This document shows positions 9,639 to 18,682 of a DNA stretch of 64,000 nucleotides, one piece after another. This stretch comes from an uncultured Bacteroidia bacterium (lineage in GTDB: Bacteria > Bacteroidota > Bacteroidia > Bacteroidales > Prolixibacteraceae). The number at the start of each line of letters is the position of its first letter. Position 1 is the stretch's first letter. The stretch spans positions 1 through 64,000 of the forward strand of contig CAIXZH010000116.1 of assembly GCA_903923905.1 (NCBI GenBank). The letters are read 5' to 3'. Made by a program: the position numbers and the translations under genes. The notes below the pieces were generated by a model. It was not told where the DNA came from, made no database searches, and worked only from the letters and a program-made list of their open reading frames with translations.

Positions 9639-9677
9639 TAATCCTGGATTTTATGAAATTAGTTGAACTCAAAATGT

Positions 9678-12341
9678 TTATTTGACTACCTTAAGGATTC
9701 CCCTTAAACGGATATCCTTGCAGGAGGCGCCGATCATAATCCTGAAATCGCCGGGCTCGACCACTTTTTTGAGATTAATGTCAAGCATGGACAGAGTTTC
9801 GGGAGTTATGGCAAAACTTGCCGTTTTACTTTTTCCGGGCAGAAGATTGATGCGCTGGAATCCTTTGAGCTCCGTGACCGGTCGGGCCACCGAGGCAAGC
9901 TCATCATGAACATACAACTGAGCAACCTCATCCCCGGCGTATTTCCCGGTGTTGGTTATTTTGCAGGTTATTGTCGTTGAATCGTTTGCCGATATGCTAT
10001 TTTTTTCAAAGTTCAGATCCGAATATTCAAAAACAGTATAGCTCATTCCATATCCAAACGGAAACAGGGGTTGCCCGGTCAGGTTATTATAATCGTCACC
10101 GCGACCGGTAGGTTTATGGTTATAGACCAATGGAAGCTGCCCCTCAAAAATAGGAAAACTGATTGGCAACCGACCCGCAGGATTGTAATCACCAAATAAA
10201 ATGTCTGCCACTGCGCTTCCTCCATCTTCTCCCGGATACCAGATGTCGAGAATTGCGGGGACATTTTTCAGCCAGTTATTCATGGTTATTGCACTTCCAC
10301 CCACCAGGATAACTACAATTGGTATTCCTGTTGCTGCAATTTTATTGATTAGTTCTTCCTGGCGACCCGGCAGATTTAGGTAAGCACGGTCACTGAATTC
10401 TCCTTCCTCAATCCCAACAGCCACAACAGCCACATCACTTCTTTTAACAAGTTCAACAGCCCTGGAAATTTCATCCGATTGATTATTGACCACCCCGGCG
10501 TTCCACAACAAACTTAAAACTGCATTCCCCGCAGGCTCGAAATACTCTATCCGCAGGTCATATTCCTTATCCTTTTCAAAGGTATAGTCGGCAACAATGG
10601 TCTGACGGCTCAGTTTTTTCCAGTTATCAATCACCAGCTTATTATCCAGATACAACCGGTAGCCATCATTACCGTTTATGCCGATTTTCAGTTTGCCGCT
10701 CTCAGCTGCTTTCAGCTTTCCAGTCCACCGGACGGAATAAAAATCATAGGATAATTTTTCCGGATCAGGGGAGAAGAGTGTCCAACCAAACTGTATCCTG
10801 GGATCTATCCGTGTAAACATTGGATTTCCGCTTAATGTCACATTATCGAAATATTCCCCTATCAATCCTTTTTGGATTTTCTCGTCAACAGTACAGGAGA
10901 GGAAGTCGGATGCTATGGTGACATATTCCGTATTGATCCGGTCACAACCTTTTGCATACTCTACATTCACCTGACTTCCAAGTTTATTCCTGATCCCATC
11001 AAGGATATTCACCGGATTGATCCCCGGACCGCTGTAATCGCCCAACCGCCCTTCGGTGGCATCCGGTCCGATTACTGCAATAGATTTTATGGTTTTGGAT
11101 AATGGAAGGGTCTGCTGATCATTCTTCAGAAGCACAATCGATTCTTTAGCTGCTTCTTTGGCCAACTTGCGGTGGGAGGGGTGGCCGTTCCATTTTCCTG
11201 CTTCTTTGGGATCGATATAAGGATTGTCAAAAAGTCCCAGTTCAAACTTATTGCTCAACACCCTGCATACGGCCTGATTTATCACCTTTGGATCGATGCG
11301 ACCATCATAAAAAGGGGGTGAAAAGAGTTTATAGTGATCGTAGCTTGTTTGAAAGATCACGTCGAGGCCGTTGGTTATTGATTTAGCAGTAGATTCAGGG
11401 TAGTCTTTGGCCGTGAAATGCAGGACGTTTGCACCACCTGTGGCACCTGCATCCGAGATCACGAAACCCTTGAATCCCCACTCTTTTTTCAGGATCTGAT
11501 TCAGTGTCCAGTCATTTGCGGTGCAGGGACTTCCGTCCACCGAGTTATAGGCTGTCATTACTGATCGGGATCCACCCCGTTTAAAACAGGCTTCAAAAGG
11601 GGCAAGGTAAATCTCGCGCATAAGCCGCTCGTCCCAGTGGATAGGATAACTATCACGACCGCCATCCCCAATATTGGCCACATAGTGTTTTGGAGTGGTG
11701 ATTACCCCCATTTTTTCAAATTCAGATACAAAGGCAACTCCCATCTCAGAAGAGAGATATGGATCTTCTCCGTAGGTTTCCTCAGTTCTTCCCCAACGGA
11801 CATCACTGGCAATGTTCACCACCGGCGACAGAATCTGACGGATACCGCGGGTCTTACATTCCGTTGCAATGGCTTTCGAAACCCGGTGCATCAGATTGGT
11901 ATCCCAGGTTGCAGCAAGGCCAATCGACTGCGGAAAGGCCGTTGCCCCCTGGCGGACTAATCCATGTAAAGCTTCATCATAGGGAATAATGGGAATACCC
12001 AACCGGCTTTTCTCAATAAAGAAATGCTGCATCCGGTTAACCCCTTCTGCCGTTTCATCGGCTGAAGCTCCAGGAGCATAACTCAGCATTTGTCCGGAAG
12101 CATTCCCGTTCTGACCGGAAGTACTGATCTCAAAGCCAAAAATCCCAGTTTTGTATTTCTCCAGATTATCGCTGACGTCACCGGGTATCATAAACAATTG
12201 CCAGAACTTTTCTTCGGGTGTCATGCGTGAAAGTAAATCGTTTACACGATCCTGGATCGGAACTTTGGGATCTTTATAAGGTTGTGATTTAGAGGTAATG
12301 GCGGTTAAAAAAAATAAAATCACGAATATCAGATTCTTCAT
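9678..12341 (-). CDS. Beta-glucosidase/xylosidase, glycoside hydrolase family 3 with PA14 insert
   Basis: A secreted 887-residue exo-glycosidase. A signal peptide (ends near SKSQ) is followed by the GH3 barrel with KHYVANIGDGGRDS and the nucleophile aspartate in FVISDAGATGG. The second GH3 domain is interrupted by a PA14 domain at about residues 490-640 (GLIGEYFDNVTL, NGNDGYRLYLDNKLVIDNW). A fibronectin-III-like domain closes the protein. This domain order is typical of GH3 beta-glucosidases and xylosidases from Bacteroidota. It is the first gene of the six-gene operon (gaps 39, 24, 8, 48 and 21 bp), so the target glycan probably carries both beta-linked hexose or pentose and fucose. Xyloglucan-type polymers are one option. 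Confidence 0.92.
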   Translation of the reverse strand: MKNLIFVILFFLTAITSKSQPYKDPKVPIQDRVNDLLSRMTPEEKFWQLFMIPGDVSDNLEKYKTGIFGFEISTSGQNGNASGQMLSYAPGASADETAEGVNRMQHFFIEKSRLGIPIIPYDEALHGLVRQGATAFPQSIGLAATWDTNLMHRVSKAIATECKTRGIRQILSPVVNIASDVRWGRTEETYGEDPYLSSEMGVAFVSEFEKMGVITTPKHYVANIGDGGRDSYPIHWDERLMREIYLAPFEACFKRGGSRSVMTAYNSVDGSPCTANDWTLNQILKKEWGFKGFVISDAGATGGANVLHFTAKDYPESTAKSITNGLDVIFQTSYDHYKLFSPPFYDGRIDPKVINQAVCRVLSNKFELGLFDNPYIDPKEAGKWNGHPSHRKLAKEAAKESIVLLKNDQQTLPLSKTIKSIAVIGPDATEGRLGDYSGPGINPVNILDGIRNKLGSQVNVEYAKGCDRINTEYVTIASDFLSCTVDEKIQKGLIGEYFDNVTLSGNPMFTRIDPRIQFGWTLFSPDPEKLSYDFYSVRWTGKLKAAESGKLKIGINGNDGYRLYLDNKLVIDNWKKLSRQTIVADYTFEKDKEYDLRIEYFEPAGNAVLSLLWNAGVVNNQSDEISRAVELVKRSDVAVVAVGIEEGEFSDRAYLNLPGRQEELINKIAATGIPIVVILVGGSAITMNNWLKNVPAILDIWYPGEDGGSAVADILFGDYNPAGRLPISFPIFEGQLPLVYNHKPTGRGDDYNNLTGQPLFPFGYGMSYTVFEYSDLNFEKNSISANDSTTITCKITNTGKYAGDEVAQLYVHDELASVARPVTELKGFQRINLLPGKSKTASFAITPETLSMLDINLKKVVEPGDFRIMIGASCKDIRLRGILKVVK

Positions 12342-12538
12342 AAATAGCAGATGGTGAATACAAAACTCAGATTATCCTTTCAAAATTACTCAATCCGATT
12401 GGCATATTCAAGGTTCGCCTCCTTCCGGGTTTACCGCAAAGGTTTACGCAAAGCTTTGCGGTTGCAAAATATGTTGTAAAACATGTAAAAGACTTCAGAA
12501 ATATTAATGAGGGATGAACTGACTTTGCCAGGTCAGAC
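12342..12538. promoter_or_regulatory. Upstream control region of the GH3-fucosidase operon
   Basis: This 197-bp gap contains the 14-bp palindrome listed below. It also has a near-direct repeat GGTTTACCGCAAA/GGTTTACGCAAA and an imperfect -7-like ATATTTTG on the minus strand. No ORF is present. Confidence 0.4.
12447..12460. promoter_or_regulatory. Palindromic operator candidate for a LacI-type regulator
   Basis: CGCAAAGCTTTGCG is a perfect 14-bp palindrome, 106 bp upstream of the GH3 start and about 600 bp from the lacI-like gene. A longer inverted repeat (CCGCAAAG/CTTTGCGG) and a direct repeat overlap it. Palindromes of this size are typical LacI-family operators, and the location between the -7-like element and the start codon suits repression. 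Confidence 0.45.
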
Positions 12539-12949
12539 CTATTGAGAAACCGCCAAAGAGAAATTTAAATTAAGCGATGCCTTTGGCGGGGTAATGGCAA
12601 TATCCATAAGTTTATAGTTAATGATATAGGATCCCATGGGTAGTTTCCCGATTATAATGGTATCATTGCTTATAAAACACGGCATCATAACCCGGCTGTT
12701 AAACTGCTCGACAATTTGAATTGTACTTCCGTTTCGGGTTAGACTTGCGAGTTTATTGTATTGACAATCATCATATACCACCAATTTAACCTCATCGCTG
12801 CTGGCCGGATTTGAAGGAATGATTTTCATATTATACTCAGCCGGATCACTGATAATTACCGGGACAATATTCCTGGAGCAGGCAGTAAAGAGAGCCATAC
12901 TTAGAATGACAGTTCTGATAAGATATTTATAAGAATTATATTTAATCAT
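12539..12949 (-). CDS. Small predicted lipoprotein, unknown function
   Basis: A 136-residue protein whose N-terminus has a hydrophobic segment followed by the lipobox LFTAC, so it is probably an outer-membrane or periplasmic lipoprotein. The rest is beta-rich without a recognised domain. It is divergent from the lacI-like gene (104 bp between starts) and precedes the GH3 operon by 197 bp in the same direction. The position suggests shared regulation, but no function can be assigned. Confidence 0.6.
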   Translation of the reverse strand: MIKYNSYKYLIRTVILSMALFTACSRNIVPVIISDPAEYNMKIIPSNPASSDEVKLVVYDDCQYNKLASLTRNGSTIQIVEQFNSRVMMPCFISNDTIIIGKLPMGSYIINYKLMDIAITPPKASLNLNFSLAVSQ

Positions 12950-13053
12950 GATTATGGCAGTAAAAAATTGACAACAATTTAATTCAAACTTTTAAATTGA
13001 TAATCTCCGGTATAAATTTAAGGGTATTTTCGTCCATTTTTAACTAATTTCGA

Positions 13054-14118
13054 ATGATTTTAAAAGAAATTGAAAAGCCATTCAAAACAGTTCAGGAAAT
13101 AATGGTAAAACGAAGAATTTCACTTAAAGATATTGCAGAGGAGATTGGGGTTTCTATTTCAACGGTTTCCAGAGGACTGCGGAATCATCCGGACATCAGT
13201 GCCGAATTGACTGCTAAAATTAAAGCGTTGGCCGATTTGCATAATTATTCTCCGAATCCAATGGCAATGGGATTGTTAAAGCAGCGCACCAAAATGATCG
13301 GGGTGATTATTCCAGACCTGGTTACCCATTTTTTCTCCTCGGTAATTTCAGGTATTGATGAGGTGGCTGAAGCGAATGGCTATTTTGTGATTGTGTCGTC
13401 GTCGAATGAGTCATGCCGGAAGGAAAAGGAGAATATTCAAAACTTAATGAAAGCCAGGGTTGAAGGTTTTATTGTTTGTCTTTCACAAGAGACTTCCGAT
13501 TATGCTCATTTTGAACAGATAATTGAAGCAGAGATTCCACTGGTGTTTTTTGACAGGGTATGTCTTCAGGATAAGGTTCCCACAGTTGTTGCTGACAGTT
13601 TTGAGGCTGCACGAGGTATAACCCGCCATTTTTGCGAGAATAAGGCTCAGCGCATTGCATATATCTCCGGACCTGATTACCTGAATATTTCAGATGAGAG
13701 GCGGTTGGGATATTTACAGGGGTTATTGGATTATGGCCGTGAATTTCATGCTGAATATCTGGAGAAGTGCGATTTAAGTCCGGAATCAGCCGCCGCCGCC
13801 ACACAGCGGCTCTTGTCTCTTGCCGCTCCACCGGATGCAATCTTTGGAATTAATGATGCAGTAGTTTTTGCGGCAATGAAGGAGATCAGGAAACATGGAT
13901 TGGAAGTTCCGAAGGATGTGATGCTGGTTGGTTTTACGGACGAGTTTCATGCCACTGTGGTGCATCCAATGCTCACATCTGTGATGCATCCTACCCAGGA
14001 AATGGGAAGGGTCGCTGCCAGATTATTTCTTGAACTAACCGATAATATGAATATTTCCCCAAAGTCTGTAATTTTAAAAACAAAGCTGATTATAAGGGAG
14101 TCTTCGATTAAGCATTGA
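13054..14118 (+). CDS. LacI/GalR-family transcriptional regulator
   Basis: A DNA-binding regulator of 354 residues (337 from the alternative start). The helix-turn-helix is ISLKDIAEEIGVSISTVSRGL with hinge helix NPMAMGLL, followed by a periplasmic-binding-protein-like effector domain (IGVIIPDLVTHFFSSVISGI through FTDEFHATVVHPMLTSV). An internal ATG at 13102 (MVKRRISLKD) gives a more usual N-terminal length and may be the true start. It is divergent from the lipoprotein gene and close to the GH3-fucosidase operon, whose upstream palindrome is a plausible target. The inducer is unknown. Confidence 0.92.
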   Translation: MILKEIEKPFKTVQEIMVKRRISLKDIAEEIGVSISTVSRGLRNHPDISAELTAKIKALADLHNYSPNPMAMGLLKQRTKMIGVIIPDLVTHFFSSVISGIDEVAEANGYFVIVSSSNESCRKEKENIQNLMKARVEGFIVCLSQETSDYAHFEQIIEAEIPLVFFDRVCLQDKVPTVVADSFEAARGITRHFCENKAQRIAYISGPDYLNISDERRLGYLQGLLDYGREFHAEYLEKCDLSPESAAAATQRLLSLAAPPDAIFGINDAVVFAAMKEIRKHGLEVPKDVMLVGFTDEFHATVVHPMLTSVMHPTQEMGRVAARLFLELTDNMNISPKSVILKTKLIIRESSIKH

Positions 14119-14184
14119 GGCTTAAGGCTTCATCAGCCACCTGCTTCGTCTTAATTCTGCACCATATTCCTGTTATCTATTCAT

Positions 14185-14214
14185 AAAAAAAGCCGCTTGT
14201 TGAGCGGCTTTTTT
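14185..14214. terminator. Bidirectional terminator between lacI-like gene and ppiD
   Basis: AGCCGCT-tgttg-AGCGGCT is flanked by a run of A on the left and T on the right. It serves both the plus-strand regulator and the convergent minus-strand ppiD operon. Confidence 0.85.
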
Positions 14215-14228
14215 ATGAGATACATTGA

Positions 14229-16337
14229 TTAGTAGAACTTTCCACGTTTGTCGACGATTTTTGCATGCTCTCGCAAAGCTTCAAAAGCATTAATATTGGC
14301 ACGATAACCAACCGAAGCAGATAGCTTCTGTTTGTCGGCGGCCAGATCCTGATCGGAACCAGGATTAACACTGGATACTTTAATTACGTAAACTCCGCTG
14401 GTTCCTGCAACTGGTTTTGAAACCTGATTGCTCTCCAGAGCAGTTGCAGCACCTGCAATAGCGGGTTCAAATCCAACTCCCGGGATTGAATAGGTGTCAA
14501 AACTAATATCTTTTGCTTCCGTAATTGTAGCACCCACAGTAGTGGTTAGCTGGTTAAGATCTGTCTTTCCGGACATTTTCTCTATCAACTGCTGCGCTTT
14601 CTTCTCCTTCTTCACTTCACCTTCTACGCGTGCTTTGACGGAGTTCAACGAGGCAATCCCTTTTTCCTGTTCACTTGTCAGAACTGCAATGACAAATTGA
14701 CTTCCGAGCTCAAATATTGGGGTCCCTTCAGAACCGGAAATAATTGTTCCCGCTTTTGCGTTAAATGCTGCCCTGATTAATAATCGTGAATTTTCCAAAC
14801 CTGGAACATCTTTGTCGTTTTCACCAAGGGTCGCCATCCGTTTATTCAAACCCTGGGCTAAAATGGCTTCGTTAAATTTCTTTGGGTCCTGATTTGAACT
14901 GGCAAATTTAGATGCCTTTGTATATGTTGCCTGATAGGTCTGGCTGCTTGGTTCTATAAGTCGGTCAATTGTAGCTAATTGAACATTGGGTAGGGTTTTA
15001 CCGCGGCTGGTTACCTGAACCAGATGGATGCCATATTGTGTTTTTACAACCTGTAGCTCATTTAATTTTCCAAAGAATACAGCTTCCTCAAATGGTTTTA
15101 CCATCATCCCCCGACGAATCCAGCCTAAAGCTCCGCCATTATTGGCAGATCCATTATCCTGTGATTTGGATCGGGCTATATCTTCAAACTTCATTCCTTT
15201 TACAACAATCAGGTTTTTAATACTGTCAATGGTTGTAGTTGCCTTGGTAAGCTCCTGCGCATTATTTGCTTTTATCAGGATGTGACGAGCCTGAACCGAA
15301 TCCGGAAGATCTTCAAATCGTTGAATTTTTACCAGTTTCCAGCTTTTATTATCCTTGTAGGGACCATAAATATCACCCACCTTTCCGGAGAAGGCAAAAT
15401 TGCCAATCTCAGGTGAAAGCTCCCCTTTTTTGAAGAAAGTAGGGTCGAAAGAGACATCCGAATTAATATTCACAAAGGCTGCAGGATCTGCTGCTGCAGC
15501 AAATTCAGGCTTGATATCGTTTGACCATTTGATCAGTTTATCTTCATCCGCTTTGGAAGCAACTACAGGGAAAGATACATATTCGATGCTTCTGTTATTT
15601 TCCTGTTTGTATTTCTCTTTGTTCTTGTCGTAATATGCCTGAATATCAGAATCCGATACTTTTACATCATTGTCGGGTACTGAGGCGTACAATTTTGAGG
15701 CAACCTGAATATTCGCCTTGTGATTACGCCCTTTGAGATCGCTCTTGGCCTCTTCGGAGGTTATATACATCCCTTTTGCAAGAAGATTATTGTATTTTGA
15801 GAACGAACGTTCTTCAATAATCTGATTTTCAACAAATAACCAATAGTTATGTTCCTTTCCGGTATTGTTGGTTTGCTGATATTTTAAAAACTGGATCAAA
15901 GCTGGGCGGTTAATTGTACCAGTATTGGGATCGCGGAAAATGCTTTGAATGATCGGATGAGGATTTTTTCCCTGCACCAGATCAAAAAGTTCTGTTGAAC
16001 ATACGCTGATGCCCAGATTCTCATAGATGTCTTTCATGGTCAGATTCCGAACCATACTTTGCCATGTTTGCTCTTTTATCTGGTCTGTGGTTTTCTGGTC
16101 AAGCGAAGTTTTGCCTGAATTCATTTTGTAAATATCGGCCAGTTCGTCAACTTTTGCCTGGAATTCGGGGTAGGTTACTGTATTCCCGTCAATAACTGCT
16201 ATTTCCATCTTCTTGCCACGCATGATCGAGCTGGATGATTTGAACAAGTCGCCGAGGATAAAAGCTGCGAGTGCCATACCAATAAATATTGCAATCGCAA
16301 TTCCGGCACGGTTCCTGATTTTCTGTAATGTTGCCAT
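14229..16337 (-). CDS. ppiD: Membrane-anchored peptidyl-prolyl isomerase/chaperone (PpiD/SurA-like)
   Basis: A periplasmic folding factor anchored in the inner membrane, 702 residues. One N-terminal membrane segment (AIAIFIGMALAAFILG) is followed by a SurA-N-like chaperone region. A parvulin domain lies at about residues 345-440 (ARHILIKANN, GSANNGGALGWIRRGMMVKPFEEAVF, YGIHLVQV), and a long C-terminal region contains a second degenerate parvulin-like part. It probably helps outer-membrane proteins fold. It is the last gene of the nadB-nadC-coaX-lptC-ppiD run, 101 bp after lptC. Confidence 0.88.
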   Translation of the reverse strand: MATLQKIRNRAGIAIAIFIGMALAAFILGDLFKSSSSIMRGKKMEIAVIDGNTVTYPEFQAKVDELADIYKMNSGKTSLDQKTTDQIKEQTWQSMVRNLTMKDIYENLGISVCSTELFDLVQGKNPHPIIQSIFRDPNTGTINRPALIQFLKYQQTNNTGKEHNYWLFVENQIIEERSFSKYNNLLAKGMYITSEEAKSDLKGRNHKANIQVASKLYASVPDNDVKVSDSDIQAYYDKNKEKYKQENNRSIEYVSFPVVASKADEDKLIKWSNDIKPEFAAAADPAAFVNINSDVSFDPTFFKKGELSPEIGNFAFSGKVGDIYGPYKDNKSWKLVKIQRFEDLPDSVQARHILIKANNAQELTKATTTIDSIKNLIVVKGMKFEDIARSKSQDNGSANNGGALGWIRRGMMVKPFEEAVFFGKLNELQVVKTQYGIHLVQVTSRGKTLPNVQLATIDRLIEPSSQTYQATYTKASKFASSNQDPKKFNEAILAQGLNKRMATLGENDKDVPGLENSRLLIRAAFNAKAGTIISGSEGTPIFELGSQFVIAVLTSEQEKGIASLNSVKARVEGEVKKEKKAQQLIEKMSGKTDLNQLTTTVGATITEAKDISFDTYSIPGVGFEPAIAGAATALESNQVSKPVAGTSGVYVIKVSSVNPGSDQDLAADKQKLSASVGYRANINAFEALREHAKIVDKRGKFY

Positions 16338-16438
16338 CGATATTTGGTTACTTTATAATTATTTTACTTAATCTCTGTTAAGCGTGCGAAGATAGTAAAT
16401 TTCAGCTTGTAAATTACGAGCGTTCATAATTTTCAATT

Positions 16439-17056
16439 TTATTTGTTGTTCTGATCTATGATATAAATATGTCCTGTGGTTTTTTTGAAAGCCCACTTTT
16501 TCATTTGAGAATCGGACTCGAATCCTCCGGAACCTGTGATATCCTGATCCTCTTTCTTTATATTGACAAATTTTTCCGAATAGATCTTGTCTTCCTTAAT
16601 CAGGTAGATCAGCTCTTCTGATCTTAGGGTATCTCCTTTGTTGTTTACCATAACGACATTCCCTGTGGCCAGCCATTTTTCCTCCTTTTCGAAATTCTTC
16701 CCGTAATTGGCAGATAATTCAGATATGATTTTCCTGTTGGTATCAAATTGCTGAAGATGAAAGCCCTCAGGAAACTCTTTGTAGGGTGATTTTTCACGGT
16801 CAAAAATAAGTAGCCTTGGGGTTCTCAGAAAATACCTGACCACTCCTGAATCGGTATAAAAAGTCTGAAAATTAAAGGCTTCTACCGAAGGGATCTTTTT
16901 ATTATTAATCAGATCCACAGGTATATCTGAGGCAACTTTCGAACTGCACGAAATGAGCAGCACGGTTGATGCGATGCAAATTACCCCCAAACCTATACGT
17001 TGACAAAGTTTTTCTAGTTTCAAAGAAACAGTGTTCATTGGTCGTATTGTTTTCAT
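16439..17056 (-). CDS. lptC: LPS export protein LptC (lipoprotein form)
   Basis: LptC links the inner-membrane ABC exporter LptBFG to the periplasmic bridge that carries LPS to the outer membrane. The 205-residue protein has an N-terminal hydrophobic stretch ending in a lipobox (LLISC) and a beta-jellyroll domain with the usual IPSVEAFNFQTFYTDSG and LATGNVVMVNNKGDTLRSEELIY segments. A lipobox is common in the Bacteroidota form, unlike the E. coli bitopic protein. It lies 23 bp after coaX. The start may be codon 1 or codon 7. Confidence 0.85.
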   Translation of the reverse strand: MKTIRPMNTVSLKLEKLCQRIGLGVICIASTVLLISCSSKVASDIPVDLINNKKIPSVEAFNFQTFYTDSGVVRYFLRTPRLLIFDREKSPYKEFPEGFHLQQFDTNRKIISELSANYGKNFEKEEKWLATGNVVMVNNKGDTLRSEELIYLIKEDKIYSEKFVNIKKEDQDITGSGGFESDSQMKKWAFKKTTGHIYIIDQNNK

Positions 17057-17079
17057 GAAATAAGTTTTTTCATGAATGA

Positions 17080-17814
17080 TTATTTTTTCTTTGCATTATA
17101 TTCCAGAATTCTGTTTAGCCCGATCAGGGTCAACTCGAATTTTACAAAGGTGGTGTTTTTTAATTTTTTATCAAAAAAATACGAATCACCACCAGTTAAA
17201 ATAGTCAGGCAACCGGGCAGGATCTTAGTTACATGATCAATCATTCCATCAATTTCAAAGAGCATCCCGTTCTGGACGCCACTTCTGATTGCATCTTCTG
17301 TAGTCCGTCCAAAATCCTCCCAACTATCTTCGGCAGCTATTTCAGGTAGTTTACTCGTGAATTGGTGAAGCGCCTTAAATCTTATTGCCAGTCCGGGAGA
17401 GATATTCCCCCCCAGAAAGCGATTGTTTTTATCAATTAAATCAAAAGTTATTGCGGTACCCGCATCAATTATCAAAAGATCTTTCCCCGGGAAAAGGCAA
17501 ACTCCGCCTACTGCTGCAGCGAGTCTGTCAAGACCCAAAGTCGATTTTGAGTGATACAGATTATCTATGGGAACCGGTGTCTGATGATTAAACTCAATAA
17601 AAAGTTCGAATTCCTTAATAAGAGCGTCGGGTAAACCTGGTTCAGTAGTGCCTACTGATGAAAGAATGGCCTGATTTAATTCCGGATAAATAAGTTTCAG
17701 GTGGCTAAGCTGAGTATTATCAAAAGATTTGGTGAAAATGGTTTGAACAATCTCACCTGCATCAAATACTGCAACTTTGGTCTGACTATTCCCTATATCG
17801 ATTACTAGATTCAA
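17080..17814 (-). CDS. coaX: Type III pantothenate kinase
   Basis: This cytoplasmic enzyme phosphorylates pantothenate, the first step of coenzyme A synthesis. The 244-residue protein shows the ASKHA-fold phosphate motif DIGNSQTKVAVF, then LGLDRLAAAVGG, the phosphate-2 motif LLIIDAGTAITFDLI and FLGGNISPG. Length is typical for CoaX. It lies 4 bp after nadC, so it is almost certainly co-transcribed with the NAD genes. Confidence 0.95.
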   Translation of the reverse strand: MNLVIDIGNSQTKVAVFDAGEIVQTIFTKSFDNTQLSHLKLIYPELNQAILSSVGTTEPGLPDALIKEFELFIEFNHQTPVPIDNLYHSKSTLGLDRLAAAVGGVCLFPGKDLLIIDAGTAITFDLIDKNNRFLGGNISPGLAIRFKALHQFTSKLPEIAAEDSWEDFGRTTEDAIRSGVQNGMLFEIDGMIDHVTKILPGCLTILTGGDSYFFDKKLKNTTFVKFELTLIGLNRILEYNAKKK

Positions 17815-17818
17815 TGGT

Positions 17819-18682
17819 TCAGGATTCTATATTCATACTAATATCAAATGCCGTAACCGAGTGGGTGAGTGCTCCAATTGAAATGTAATCCACCCCGGTG
17901 CCTGCAACCTCTTTTAAACGTTCAATGGTCATATTTCCAGAGGCTTCCACCTTGGCCTGGCCATTGATAATCATTACGCTTTCAGCCATTTGCGGGGTTG
18001 TCATATTGTCGAGCATAATAATATCAGCGCCGGCAGCTATAGCTTCCCTGACTTCGTCAAAGTTAGTTGCCTCGACTTCAATTTTAAGGTTGCCTGTAAT
18101 TCCTTTTTTGATTTGCATTACTGCATTGGTTATTCCTCCGGCAATTTTAATATGGTTGTCCTTTATCAGAACCATATCGTAAAGCCCGATCCGGTGGTTC
18201 GTTCCGCCCCCCATCAGGACTGCATATTTATCCAAAAGGCGTAATCCGGGGACCGTTTTGCGCGTATCTAGTATTTTTGTTTGATAACCTGCCAACTCGG
18301 TTACGCACCTATTTGTCATTGTGGCAATTCCACTCATTCGCTGCATGAAATTTAAGGCCAGGCGTTCTCCGGTCAGCAAGGCCCTGTAGGAGCCGGAAAT
18401 TTCCAGAATAAGTTCTCCTTTACTAATTCGATCTCCGTCATTAATAAAAGTTTTCCATTTAATATGGTGGTCAAGTTTTCGGAATATGTATTCTGCTACT
18501 GAAAGACCGGCAATTATCCCAGAGGATTTAGCCACCATTGTAGCCATTGCATGAAGGTCTGCCGGAATTAATGAATTGGTTGTAATATCACCGCTCCCGA
18601 CATCTTCATTTAGGGCATATTCAATGAATGGCTTAAGTGCCTCAATGTTTAATTCGCCTTTAAGATGTTCTGACTGCTTCAT
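17819..18682 (-). CDS. nadC: Nicotinate-nucleotide pyrophosphorylase (carboxylating)
   Basis: NadC converts quinolinate and PRPP to nicotinate mononucleotide in de novo NAD synthesis. The 287-residue protein carries the family signature LDTRKTVPGLRLLDKYAV, then GGGTNHRIGLYDMVLIKDNHI and the C-terminal ADIIMLDNM, TGVDYISIGALTHS. The gene start overlaps the end of nadB by 23 bp, which suggests translational coupling. nadA, which would supply quinolinate with NadB, is not in this window. Confidence 0.96.
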   Translation of the reverse strand: MKQSEHLKGELNIEALKPFIEYALNEDVGSGDITTNSLIPADLHAMATMVAKSSGIIAGLSVAEYIFRKLDHHIKWKTFINDGDRISKGELILEISGSYRALLTGERLALNFMQRMSGIATMTNRCVTELAGYQTKILDTRKTVPGLRLLDKYAVLMGGGTNHRIGLYDMVLIKDNHIKIAGGITNAVMQIKKGITGNLKIEVEATNFDEVREAIAAGADIIMLDNMTTPQMAESVMIINGQAKVEASGNMTIERLKEVAGTGVDYISIGALTHSVTAFDISMNIES

